In this document: in pieces, positions 1 through 7,017 of the stretch
Layout: each line of letters starts with the position of its first letter
How positions within the stretch are numbered: the stretch's first letter is position 1
From: Hyphomonadaceae bacterium
GTDB lineage: Bacteria; Pseudomonadota; Alphaproteobacteria; Caulobacterales; Aquidulcibacteraceae
Length of the DNA: 8,039 nucleotides
Direction of reading: 5' to 3'
Assembly (NCBI GenBank): GCA_016791325.1
Contig: JAEUMU010000167.1
Span: forward strand, 1 to 8,039
Made by a program: the position numbers and the translations under genes
Notes under the pieces: generated by a model
The model's input: the letters and a program-made list of their open reading frames with translations, nothing else
What the model was told of the DNA's origin: nothing
Databases searched by the model: none

Positions 1-1101
1 GCGGTGGAGAAAGGCAATCACCGCCATTTCATGCAGAAGGAAATCTACGAACAGCCGGAAACCACTGCGCGCACCATCGCGCGCTATGTGAACGCTTATG
101 ACGAGCGTGTGGAAATGCCGGACCTCGACGGCGTCGACCTCGCAGCCGATAGCGCCATCGTCATCGGCTGCGGAACCGCGCACTATGCTGGCCGCGTGGC
201 CGAATACTGGCTGGAGCAGATCGGCGGCGTGGCGGTGGAGACCGACATCGCGTCGGAATTCCGCTACCGCAAGCCGGCTTTCGGCAAGAAGGCGTTTTCG
301 GTGTTTGTCTCGCAGTCGGGCGAAACCGCCGATACCCTGGCGGCGCTGCGCTATTGCAAGGAGCAAGGCCTGAAGACGCTGGCTGTGGTCAATGTGCCGG
401 AGAGCACGATCTGGCGCGAAGCCGATGCACGCTTGCCGACCTTGGCCGGGCCGGAGATCGGCGTGGCCTCCACCAAAGCCTTCACCGCGCAGCTTTCAGC
501 GCTCGCGGCGCTTTCGATTGCGGTGGGGCGGGCGCGGGGCGCGCTTTCAAGCCAAGAAGAAGGCCGCCTTGTGCATGCGCTGATGGAAACGCCGCGCCTG
601 ATCGCCGACGCGCTCGCGGCGGAACCGCAGATCGAGGCGATCGCCCAGGAAATCAGCCACGCACGCGATGTGCTCTATCTTGGCCGCGGCGTGCACTATC
701 CGGTGGCGCTGGAAGGTGCGCTAAAGCTCAAGGAAATCTCTTACATCCATGCCGAAGGCTACGCCGCAGGCGAACTGAAGCATGGGCCGATCGCGCTGAT
801 CGATGAAGAGACGCCAGTGGTGGTCGTGGCTCCGCACGATGCGCTGTTCGAGAAGACGCTCTCGAACATGCAGGAGGTCGCGGCGCGCGGCGGCAAGTTG
901 ATCGTGATCACAGATGCGGCGGGCGCGGCCAGCGTGGGCGACATCGCCAAGCACGTGATTCTGACGCCGGTGTGCGATCCGTTTGTGGCGCCTCTTGTGT
1001 ACTCCGTGCCGATCCAGCTGCTGGCCTACTTGACGGCCGTGCATAAGGGCACGGACGTTGATCAGCCGCGCAACCTGGCGAAGTCGGTGACGGTGGAATG
1101 A
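1..1101 (+). CDS. glmS: glutamine--fructose-6-phosphate aminotransferase (isomerising), 5'-truncated by window edge
   Basis: GlmS makes glucosamine-6-phosphate from fructose-6-phosphate and glutamine in the cytoplasm, the entry step to UDP-GlcNAc. The reading frame is open from base 1 and the first residues (AVEKGNHRHFMQKEIYEQP) match the interdomain segment of GlmS, so the N-terminal glutaminase domain (about 240 residues) lies upstream of the window. Both SIS sugar-isomerase domains are present. Visible motifs are IGCGTAHYAG and SQSGETADT in the first, and LKEISYIHAEGYAAGELKHG in the second. The isomerase residues known in E. coli as Glu488, His504 and Lys603 correspond to codons 733-735, 781-783 and 1081-1083; the last sits in the terminal NLAKSVTVE loop. 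The GTG at position 4 is an internal Val, not a start. The stop overlaps the next gene's start (ATGA, 1098-1101), so the two are probably translated together. Identity is certain; leader control cannot be judged because the 5' end is absent. Confidence 0.97.
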   Translation, partial: AVEKGNHRHFMQKEIYEQPETTARTIARYVNAYDERVEMPDLDGVDLAADSAIVIGCGTAHYAGRVAEYWLEQIGGVAVETDIASEFRYRKPAFGKKAFSVFVSQSGETADTLAALRYCKEQGLKTLAVVNVPESTIWREADARLPTLAGPEIGVASTKAFTAQLSALAALSIAVGRARGALSSQEEGRLVHALMETPRLIADALAAEPQIEAIAQEISHARDVLYLGRGVHYPVALEGALKLKEISYIHAEGYAAGELKHGPIALIDEETPVVVVAPHDALFEKTLSNMQEVAARGGKLIVITDAAGAASVGDIAKHVILTPVCDPFVAPLVYSVPIQLLAYLTAVHKGTDVDQPRNLAKSVTVE

Positions 1102-2024
1102 GCAAGCTGCGCGCAGGCGTGGCCGGCGCGGGCGCGTTCGGGCGGATTCACGCGCGCAAATACGCCGAAGATGCGCGCGTGACGTTCGTGGGCGTGTTCG
1201 ATCCCGACGATGAGCGCGCCCAGCAACTGGCGGATACGCACGGCGCGCCTTCGTTCGCCAGTTATGAAAGGCTGCTGGCGGCCTGCGATATTGTCACCAT
1301 CGCCTCTCCGCCCTCGCTGCATGGCGCCGCGGTGCGCGCGGCGCTTGAAGCGGGCAAGCATGTGCTGGTGGAGAAGCCGCTTGCGACGGATGCTGCGCTC
1401 GGGGCGGAGCTTGTGCGGATTGCCGAAGACCGGCGCCTGACGTTGGCGTGCGGGCATCAGGAACGGCTGGTGTTTGACGCCATGGGCCTTTTCAGCGCAC
1501 CGGAGCGGCCGACTGAGATCGAAAGCGTGCGCGAGGGGCCCTGGACGGGGCGCAGCGCCGATGTTTCCGTCACGCTCGACCTCATGGTGCATGACCTTGA
1601 CCTGGCGCTGATGCTGATGGGGGCGCCGCCCGCGCGTGTGCGCGCGGAGGCCCAGTGCGCGCACGGACGCACGGCCGACCGCATGCAGGCGCGGCTCGAC
1701 TTCGCTGATGGCGGCAGCGCGCGCTTCACCTCCAGCCGCATCGCGCCGGAACGCAAGCGCGGCATGCGCATCGTTTATCCCAGCGGCGAGGTGCGCATCG
1801 ATTTTCTGGCGCGCACATTCGAGAACACCACCCGCTTTCCGCTCAACGCCGCATTTGCGGAAACGCGGATCGGCGCCGACCCGCTGGGCGCCAATGTGGC
1901 GGCGTTCATTGATGCGGTGCTGGGCGTGGGCGCGCGCCCGGTGGTGAACGGCGCGGAGGCGCTGGCGGTTCTGCAATTGGCGCTGGCGGTGGATGAGGCC
2001 TCTGGCCTGCCCTCGCTCAACTAG
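1098..2024 (+). CDS. Gfo/Idh/MocA-family NAD(P)-dependent oxidoreductase, probable nucleotide-sugar 3-dehydrogenase (GnnA- or WbpB-like role)
   Basis: This 308-residue cytoplasmic protein has an N-terminal Rossmann fold with GAGAFG at residues 10-15 and Asp35 at the end of the second strand, suited to the NAD ribose. The family hallmark EKP follows at 92-94, with Lys93 the expected catalytic residue. The C-terminal sugar-binding domain holds the DxxxH motif (Asp161, His165). The start is fixed by the ATGA overlap with glmS and by the Rossmann strand beginning five residues in. The next gene is a sugar aminotransferase 12 bases downstream. This pairing implies oxidation of a sugar hydroxyl to a ketone that the neighbour aminates. 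The glmS linkage, and the absence from the window of a UDP-GlcNAc 6-dehydrogenase or N-acetyltransferase, favour a GnnA-like reaction on UDP-GlcNAc (inference). A WbpB-like reaction on UDP-GlcNAcA is the main alternative. The family is certain; the substrate is not. Confidence 0.85.
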   Translation: MSKLRAGVAGAGAFGRIHARKYAEDARVTFVGVFDPDDERAQQLADTHGAPSFASYERLLAACDIVTIASPPSLHGAAVRAALEAGKHVLVEKPLATDAALGAELVRIAEDRRLTLACGHQERLVFDAMGLFSAPERPTEIESVREGPWTGRSADVSVTLDLMVHDLDLALMLMGAPPARVRAEAQCAHGRTADRMQARLDFADGGSARFTSSRIAPERKRGMRIVYPSGEVRIDFLARTFENTTRFPLNAAFAETRIGADPLGANVAAFIDAVLGVGARPVVNGAEALAVLQLALAVDEASGLPSLN

Positions 2025-2036
2025 AGAGACGCTGAC

Positions 2037-3167
2037 ATGATGCCCTTTATCGATCTGCAAGCGCAACGGGCGCGCATCGCCGACAGAGTTGATGCCGCCA
2101 TCGCCCGCGTGCTGGCGCACGGGCAGTTCATCTTTGGGCCGGAAGTGCGCACGTTCGAGGCGCAGCTGGCGGCGTTCTGCGGGGCCAAGCACTGCATTGC
2201 CAACGCAAACGGGACGGACGCGCTGGTGTTGCCGCTTTGGGCGTGGGGGCTGGATCAGGGCGACGCCGTGTTCTGCCCTTCTTTCACATTCGCGGCGACG
2301 GCGGAGGTCGTGCCCTGGGTGAAGGCGACACCGGTTTTTGTGGACGTCCTGCCGGATACATACAACCTTGACCCTGCTTCGCTGGAGGCGGCGATCGCGG
2401 GTGTGAAGCGCGAAGGCAAGCTCACGCCGCGCGTTGTGATCGCCGTCGATCTGTTCGGCCAGCCGGCGGATTATCCCGCGCTCGCGGCGATCTGTAAGCG
2501 CGAAGGGCTGAAGCTTATCTCCGATAGCGCGCAAGGCTTCGGCTGCACGCTGAACGGCAAGCACCCGATGCACTGGGCCGATGCGGTGACGACGAGCTTC
2601 TTTCCAGCCAAGCCGCTGGGTTGCTACGGCGATGGCGGCGCCACGCTGTCGAACGACGACGCTGAAACCACGCTGATGCGCTCGATCGCGTTTCACGGCG
2701 CCAGCGGCGATGACAAATACAATTGCGCCCGTATCGGCATGAACTCGCGCCTGGATACGATCCAGGCGGCGATCCTGATTGAGAAGCTCGCGATCTTCGC
2801 CGACGAGATCCGCACACGCAACGAGGCGGCGGATCGCTACGCGCAGATGCTGGAAGGCGTGGTGCGGACCCCGCACGTGATCGAGGGTGGCGTTTCCACC
2901 TGGGCGCAATATGTGATCGAAACCGATGAACGCGACGCCCTCGCCGCGCACTTGCGCGAAGCTGGCGTCCCTACGGCGCAATATTATCCCAAGCCGCTGC
3001 ACAAGCAGACCGCCTATGAGGCGTTTCCCATCGGCGCGGGCGGCCTGCAAGTGAGCGAGCGCATCGCCGGGCGCGTGCTGGCGCTGCCGATGCATCCCTA
3101 CTTAGACGGGCAAACGCAAACCAAGATCGCCGCCGCTATCCGGGGCTTCGTGAAAGCCGGCGGCTAA
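2037..3167 (+). CDS. DegT/DnrJ/EryC1/StrS-family PLP-dependent nucleotide-sugar aminotransferase (WbpE/GnnB-like)
   Basis: This 376-residue fold-type I aminotransferase opens with FIDLQAQRARI and HGQFIFGPEV, closely resembling the start of WbpE, the UDP-3-oxo-GlcNAcA aminotransferase. NGTDAL (58-63) should bind the PLP phosphate. Asp163 and Gln166 in ISDSAQGFG contact the pyridine ring, and Lys192 in SFFPAKPLGCYGDGG is the Schiff-base lysine. MNSRLDTIQAAIL and the C-terminal LPMHPYL are further family signatures. The residue before the PLP aspartate is Ser (Ser162), where many relatives have Glu. The product is a 3-amino (or other amino) nucleotide sugar, with glutamate the usual donor. ATG at 2037 or 2040 are both possible; a weak GAGAGA at 2024-2029 suits the first. 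The gene follows the oxidoreductase by 12 bases and surely shares its transcript. GnnB (UDP-GlcNAc3N) and WbpE (3-amino-uronate) are the two serious options; perosamine- or viosamine-type synthases fit less well because of the oxidoreductase partner. Confidence 0.9.
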   Translation: MMPFIDLQAQRARIADRVDAAIARVLAHGQFIFGPEVRTFEAQLAAFCGAKHCIANANGTDALVLPLWAWGLDQGDAVFCPSFTFAATAEVVPWVKATPVFVDVLPDTYNLDPASLEAAIAGVKREGKLTPRVVIAVDLFGQPADYPALAAICKREGLKLISDSAQGFGCTLNGKHPMHWADAVTTSFFPAKPLGCYGDGGATLSNDDAETTLMRSIAFHGASGDDKYNCARIGMNSRLDTIQAAILIEKLAIFADEIRTRNEAADRYAQMLEGVVRTPHVIEGGVSTWAQYVIETDERDALAAHLREAGVPTAQYYPKPLHKQTAYEAFPIGAGGLQVSERIAGRVLALPMHPYLDGQTQTKIAAAIRGFVKAGG

Positions 3168-3204
3168 GCGCGAAAACCAGTTGACGGGCGCGGCGCGCAT
3201 GGCC

Positions 3205-3227
3205 TCTCCTCCCGCGGCGGGAGGAGA
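3205..3227 (+). promoter_or_regulatory. perfect 10-bp hairpin masking the Shine-Dalgarno of the amine oxidase gene
   Basis: Bases 3205-3214 (TCTCCTCCCG) pair without mismatch with 3218-3227 (CGGGAGGAGA) around a CGG loop. The right arm contains GGGAGGAG (3219-3226), a near-perfect Shine-Dalgarno six bases before the ATG at 3233. In the folded mRNA the ribosome site is therefore fully base-paired. No U-run follows, so it is not a standard intrinsic terminator, although it lies only 37 bases after the aminotransferase stop. It could be a translational switch or thermosensor, or a palindromic intergenic repeat of the GC-rich kind common in alphaproteobacteria. Only one copy occurs in this window. 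The structure is seen in the sequence; the function is inferred. Confidence 0.6.
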
Positions 3228-3232
3228 TCAAC

Positions 3233-4738
3233 ATGGCGCATACGCCGCTGTTTGGCGCGCTACAGCGCGCGCTACGTGAAACGGGCGCGCCGTTCGGGCC
3301 GCGCGCGCTCTCACGCCGGAGCTTTTTGGTGATGGGCGCAGCATTGGGCGCGGCGACCGCGGCTGGCTGCACAAGGGGCGCAGCCGCGGCCAACATCGCC
3401 ATCATTGGCGCCGGTGCTGCGGGTTTGACGGCCGCTTATCGCCTCGCCCAGGCGGGGCGCAGCGTCACGCTCTATGAAGCGAGCGAGCGCCTGGGCGGGC
3501 GTATGTTCACGCGCCGCGATTTCAACGCGGCAGGCCAATTCTGCGAACTCGGCGGCGAGTTGGTCGACTCCAATCACACTGCCTTGCAAGCGCTGGCGCG
3601 CGAGCTGGGCGTGAATGTGACGCCGCTGGCGGCCGAGAACGCGGCCGGCGAAGACCTCTATCAGATCGCCGGGCGCCGCTACCGCCAACGCGACCTGGCC
3701 GATCAGGATGGGCGCGGCGCGGTGGTTCGGCTGGCGGCGCGCATTGCGGAAGATCAGAACGCGCTGCTGGACGGCGACGAAAACTGGACGGATCGCGCCC
3801 GTGCGCTCGACGCCACCAGCCTGCAAGCCTATCTCGCCAGCCTGAACAACATGGCGCCGGCCTGGGTGATGCAACTGATGGACATTGCCTATGCGGGCGA
3901 GTTCGGCATCCCGACCGCGGAGCAATCGGCGCTCAACCTAGTGGATTTCATCGGCACGGACACATCGAGCGGCTTCGCCATGTTCGGCGACAGCGATGAA
4001 ACCATGCGCATCGAAGGCGGCTCCTCTGCGCTGACGGACGCGCTCGCTGCGCGCCTGGGCGAACGGGTGCGGATCGCGCGCCAGCATGCGCTGACGGCCG
4101 CCGCCCGCGAGGGCGAGAATGTGCGCCTCTCGTTCACAGCCTCGGACGGGACCATCGAGCGCACGCATTCGCATGTGATTTTCGCGCTCCCGTTCACCAA
4201 GCTGCGCGGCGTGGCGGGCCTAGAGGCGCTGGGGCTGGAGGATGTGAAGCTGCAGGCGATCCGCGAGTTGGGCTATGGCGACAACGCCAAACTCATGATC
4301 TCAACCCAAAGCCGGCCCTGGCTTGGCGAAGGCATGACCGGCGCGCTCTATTCCGATCGCGCTCAGGTGATCTGGGAAACCAGCCGCGGCCAAGCCGGCG
4401 ACCAGGGCGTGCTGACCAATTTTCTCACCGGCCAGCGCGATCGCGCGGCTGCGCTGGCGGCGATGACCGCGGGGCTGAACGCGCTGACGCCGGCGGCGGC
4501 GCGAAGCCTTGATCCGAATGTCGCGGCCTGGATGGATTGGCAGCGGCAGCCGTTCGCGCTGGGCTCTTACGCGGGCGCGAAAGTGGGCCAATACACCACC
4601 CTGCTGGAAGAAACCGGGACGCCATCGACCGATGGACGCATCCAGTTCGCCGGCGAGCACACCAGCGTCGACTTCATTGGCTTCATGAATGGAGCGGTGG
4701 AAAGCGGTGAGCGCGCGGCGGCGGCGCTGCTGGGTTAA
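3233..4738 (+). CDS. Tat-exported flavin-dependent amine oxidase (MAO/L-amino-acid oxidase superfamily)
   Basis: This 501-residue FAD oxidase probably oxidises an amine or amino acid, giving an aldehyde or keto acid, ammonia and peroxide. The N-terminus carries a twin-arginine signal: SRRSFLV at 27-33, then a hydrophobic segment of small residues to about 45. TAAGC (42-46) could act as an imperfect lipobox with Cys46 lipidated; otherwise cleavage is nearby. The FAD site begins straight afterwards: GAGAAG (59-64), Glu82 for the ribose, and GGRM (88-91). Near the C-terminus are QPFALGSYA, FAGEHT (472-477) and GAVESGERAA (487-496), typical of flavin amine oxidases. The SGGC motif for covalent flavin in mitochondrial MAO is not seen. 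The start is supported by GGAGGAG six bases upstream, which is itself held in a hairpin. The gene lies 65 bases after the aminotransferase. The class is firm; the substrate is unknown, and a link to amino-sugar metabolism is only positional. Confidence 0.88.
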   Translation: MAHTPLFGALQRALRETGAPFGPRALSRRSFLVMGAALGAATAAGCTRGAAAANIAIIGAGAAGLTAAYRLAQAGRSVTLYEASERLGGRMFTRRDFNAAGQFCELGGELVDSNHTALQALARELGVNVTPLAAENAAGEDLYQIAGRRYRQRDLADQDGRGAVVRLAARIAEDQNALLDGDENWTDRARALDATSLQAYLASLNNMAPAWVMQLMDIAYAGEFGIPTAEQSALNLVDFIGTDTSSGFAMFGDSDETMRIEGGSSALTDALAARLGERVRIARQHALTAAAREGENVRLSFTASDGTIERTHSHVIFALPFTKLRGVAGLEALGLEDVKLQAIRELGYGDNAKLMISTQSRPWLGEGMTGALYSDRAQVIWETSRGQAGDQGVLTNFLTGQRDRAAALAAMTAGLNALTPAAARSLDPNVAAWMDWQRQPFALGSYAGAKVGQYTTLLEETGTPSTDGRIQFAGEHTSVDFIGFMNGAVESGERAAAALLG

Positions 4739-4804
4739 CGCTGGCGCAAGCAGGCGAAAGCGCGTGCGTGCGCGCGCGGTTGGCGTTAGGCCCTGGGTTC
4801 AAGC

Positions 4805-5911
4805 ATGAACGGCGACGTTTACGATCTTGATTGCCTCGTGATTGGCGCGGGCGCGGTGGGGCTTGCGTGCGCGGTTGCACTGGCGCGCGCGGGGCGCGAG
4901 GTGCTGGTGATCGAAGCGGGCGCGGCGATCGGTGCGGGCCTCTCCTCGCGCAACAGCGAAGTGATCCACGCCGGCATTTATTATCCGCGCGGCAGTTTGA
5001 AACACCGGCTGTGCATTGAGGGGCGGCGCGCGCTTTACGCTTACCTCGCCATGCGCGGGGTGGCGCACCGGCGCTGCGGCAAGTTGATCGTGGCGACGGA
5101 TGCGGCGGAGGAACGCCAGATCGCGGCGCTGGAGCAGCGCGCACGAGACAATGAGGTTGAAGGCTGCCAATTGATCGGCGGTGCGCAGGCGCGTGCGTTG
5201 GAGCCAAATCTGGTCTGCACGAGCGCGCTGGTTTCCGCCGAGACCGGCATTCTCGACAGCCACGGCTACATGCTGGCGCTGCAGGGTGATTTGGAGGACG
5301 CCAGCGGCGCGATTGCATTCAATACGGCCTGCGAAGGGGGCGCGCTGCTCAGCGATGGCAGCGTGGAGGTTCGGCTAAGCGATGGCGCGCGCGTGCGATG
5401 CGGGCTGCTTGTCAACGCTGCGGGCCTAATGGCGACGCGCGTGGCGGCGGCAATCGAAGGCGCGCCGGCGCCGCCCGCGTTGACGCTGGCGAAGGGGTCG
5501 TATTTCGGCTGCGCGGGACGGCCCGCGTTTTCACGGCTGATCTATCCCGCCCCGGTGGATGGCGGACTAGGCGTTCACCTCACGCTCGATCTCGCGGGGC
5601 GCATGCGTTTTGGGCCCGATGTGGAATGGCTCGACGAAGACGATCCCGCGCGCGTGGATTATGCGGTCGATCCCAGGCGCGCGGACGCATTCTACGCCGC
5701 CATCCGCCGCTATTGGCCGGCGCTGCCCTATGGCGCGCTGACGCCTGATTATGCCGGCTGCAGACCGAAGCTTTCGCGCAAGGGCGAAGCTGCGGCTGAT
5801 TTCGCCATCGCGCGCACGGGGGGGCTGATCAATTTGTTCGGTGTTGAGAGCCCGGGGTTGACCGCTTCGCCGGCGATTGGAGCCTACGTGGCGGCGCTGG
5901 CGCGCGCCTGA
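4805..5911 (+). CDS. FAD-dependent oxidoreductase, L-2-hydroxyglutarate oxidase (LhgO/L2HGDH)-like
   Basis: This 368-residue protein belongs to the DAO-type FAD family. LhgO of E. coli and mitochondrial L2HGDH oxidise L-2-hydroxyglutarate to 2-oxoglutarate and pass electrons to the quinone pool. The N-terminal FAD site is GAGAVG (14-19) with Glu37 at the end of strand two. Next comes SSRNSEVIHAGIYYPRGSLK (47-66), a strong signature of this group. The C-terminus has GVESPGLTASPAI (346-358), also characteristic. Length is slightly shorter than the roughly 400-420 residues usual for LhgO/L2HGDH. No signal peptide or membrane segment is seen, so it is probably cytoplasmic or peripheral at the membrane. 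The start lacks a clear Shine-Dalgarno, and 66 bases separate it from the amine oxidase. Its last 28 bases overlap the 3' end of the convergent glycosyltransferase gene. A different 2-hydroxy-acid or polyol substrate cannot be excluded. Confidence 0.85.
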   Translation: MNGDVYDLDCLVIGAGAVGLACAVALARAGREVLVIEAGAAIGAGLSSRNSEVIHAGIYYPRGSLKHRLCIEGRRALYAYLAMRGVAHRRCGKLIVATDAAEERQIAALEQRARDNEVEGCQLIGGAQARALEPNLVCTSALVSAETGILDSHGYMLALQGDLEDASGAIAFNTACEGGALLSDGSVEVRLSDGARVRCGLLVNAAGLMATRVAAAIEGAPAPPALTLAKGSYFGCAGRPAFSRLIYPAPVDGGLGVHLTLDLAGRMRFGPDVEWLDEDDPARVDYAVDPRRADAFYAAIRRYWPALPYGALTPDYAGCRPKLSRKGEAAADFAIARTGGLINLFGVESPGLTASPAIGAYVAALARA

Positions 5912-7017
5912 AGCGCTCGCGCCCAGGCTTGCGCGGCGACTGCGCCAGCGTGCGCCTCCGTATAGTGCGCGGCGACGCGCGCGCGCGCAGCCGCGCCCAT
6001 GCGCTGGCGCAATGCAGCGTCGGGGATAAGGGCGCCAAGCGCTTGCACGAGACCGGCGACATCATCCGGCGCCGCCAGCAGGCCGGTTTCGCCATCGAGA
6101 ATGAAATCGGCGCAGCCGGGCGTATTGGACGCCACCAGCGGGCGCCCACACGCGGCGGCTTCAAGCAGCACGCGCGGCAACCCCTCACCCCCGCGCGATG
6201 GCGCGCAAGCAATATGGGCGCGCGCCCAGAAGCCGGGCACATCCGTGATGCGCCCGTGCAATTCGACGCCCGGCGTTGCGCGCCAGGCGGCGATTTCGGC
6301 GGGTGTGTAATCGTCCGGGTTGTCGGGATCGGCTTCGCCGGCGATGTGCAGCTCGCAAGCGACGCCTTGGACGCGCAGGCGCCGATGCGCAGCAACCAGA
6401 ACGTCCACGCCTTTTGAGCGCACCAGCCGCCCGACGCTGCCGATGATGACGGGCGGGGGCGGCTCCGGCGCTGCGGCGTAGCGCGCGATATCGACGCCAG
6501 CGCCGGGCATTTGCAGCACGTTCGCATCCGGCAAAGGCGCGCCGGCCTCGACCCAGGCGCGATCAGCGGGGTTTTCAACCAGCAGCACGCCGCCGCAGCG
6601 CACAGCATTGCGCATGCCAGAGGCGAGCAGCGCGCCGACGAAGCGCGCCCACGGCGCACGCGATACACCGATGAAGCCGCGCCCCGTCAACGCAAACACA
6701 CGCCCGGCGCCGCCACTTCCCGTCGACAGCAAGAGCAAGATGGCGCGCAAGGCGATGGCGTGAACCACATCCGGGCGCTCGGCGGCGAGCATGGCGCGCA
6801 CAGCCGCGCGCTCACGCAGCAGCGCGCCGGGCCGCAACGAGCCGCGCGCCACCGGCAACGGAACGACGCGCACGCCCGGCTCATCGGCCAGAACGCCGGA
6901 ATCGCGCGCAGCGACCACAACTTCATACCCATCGGCGCGCGCACGGCGCAGCAGCGGCAGAAAGTGCGAGCGGACGAACCAATCCTCGGTGGCGAGGAAG
7001 ACAATCTTGGAGCTCAT
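5884..7017 (-). CDS. GT4-type retaining glycosyltransferase (group 1)
   Basis: This 377-residue GT-B glycosyltransferase transfers a sugar from a nucleotide donor to a growing, probably lipid-linked, glycan at the cytoplasmic face of the membrane. The N-terminal acceptor domain starts KIVFLATEDWF and includes RPDVVHAI (81-88). The C-terminal donor domain has GAGVDIARY (172-180), GRLVRSKG (196-203) and HIAGEAD. The family's E-x7-E motif is Glu278 to Glu286 (EGLPRVLLE), followed by CGRPLV and DGETGLL. There is no transmembrane segment. The ATG overlaps the upstream epimerase stop as ATGA (7014-7017), so translation is coupled and no separate ribosome site is evident. The stop (5884-5886) lies inside the convergent LhgO-like gene, leaving no room for a shared intergenic terminator. 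The donor and acceptor sugars cannot be told from sequence; the epimerase partner suggests an O-antigen or exopolysaccharide unit. Confidence 0.92.
   Translation of the reverse strand: MSSKIVFLATEDWFVRSHFLPLLRRARADGYEVVVAARDSGVLADEPGVRVVPLPVARGSLRPGALLRERAAVRAMLAAERPDVVHAIALRAILLLLSTGSGGAGRVFALTGRGFIGVSRAPWARFVGALLASGMRNAVRCGGVLLVENPADRAWVEAGAPLPDANVLQMPGAGVDIARYAAAPEPPPPVIIGSVGRLVRSKGVDVLVAAHRRLRVQGVACELHIAGEADPDNPDDYTPAEIAAWRATPGVELHGRITDVPGFWARAHIACAPSRGGEGLPRVLLEAAACGRPLVASNTPGCADFILDGETGLLAAPDDVAGLVQALGALIPDAALRQRMGAAARARVAAHYTEAHAGAVAAQAWARALQARASAAT

Noticed and set aside
1..60. Possible GTG start of glmS at position 4
   Set aside because: The sequence before and after matches the interior of GlmS, downstream of the glutaminase domain, so this is an internal valine in a gene cut by the window edge.
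1062..3095. Very long open frame (677 codons) on the minus strand opposite the oxidoreductase and aminotransferase genes
   Set aside because: It is antisense to two genes with clear catalytic motifs. Its product is rich in Arg, His and Ala with no recognisable domain, as expected for a shadow frame in GC-rich DNA with strong third-position bias.
3181..3210. TTGACG resembling a -35 box before the amine oxidase gene
   Set aside because: No -10-like sequence occurs 16-18 bases downstream; the bases there are CT-rich hairpin arm.
3205..3227. The same hairpin read as an intrinsic terminator of the glmS-aminotransferase block
   Set aside because: The stem is followed by ATCAAC and the start codon, with no U-run on either strand.
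3199..3279. Small upstream open frame starting at ATG 3199 and overlapping the amine oxidase start
   Set aside because: It has no ribosome site, and the peptide is low-complexity and runs out of phase through the hairpin. It could matter for hairpin control, but nothing supports its translation.
3311..3925. Minus-strand open frame of 204 codons inside the amine oxidase gene
   Set aside because: It is antisense to conserved FAD-binding sequence, has no domain-like pattern and low-complexity Arg/Ala composition.
4683..5318. Minus-strand open frame of 211 codons across the LhgO-like gene start
   Set aside because: Its product is almost entirely Pro, Arg, Ala and Ser, and it lies opposite the FAD motif of a convincing gene.
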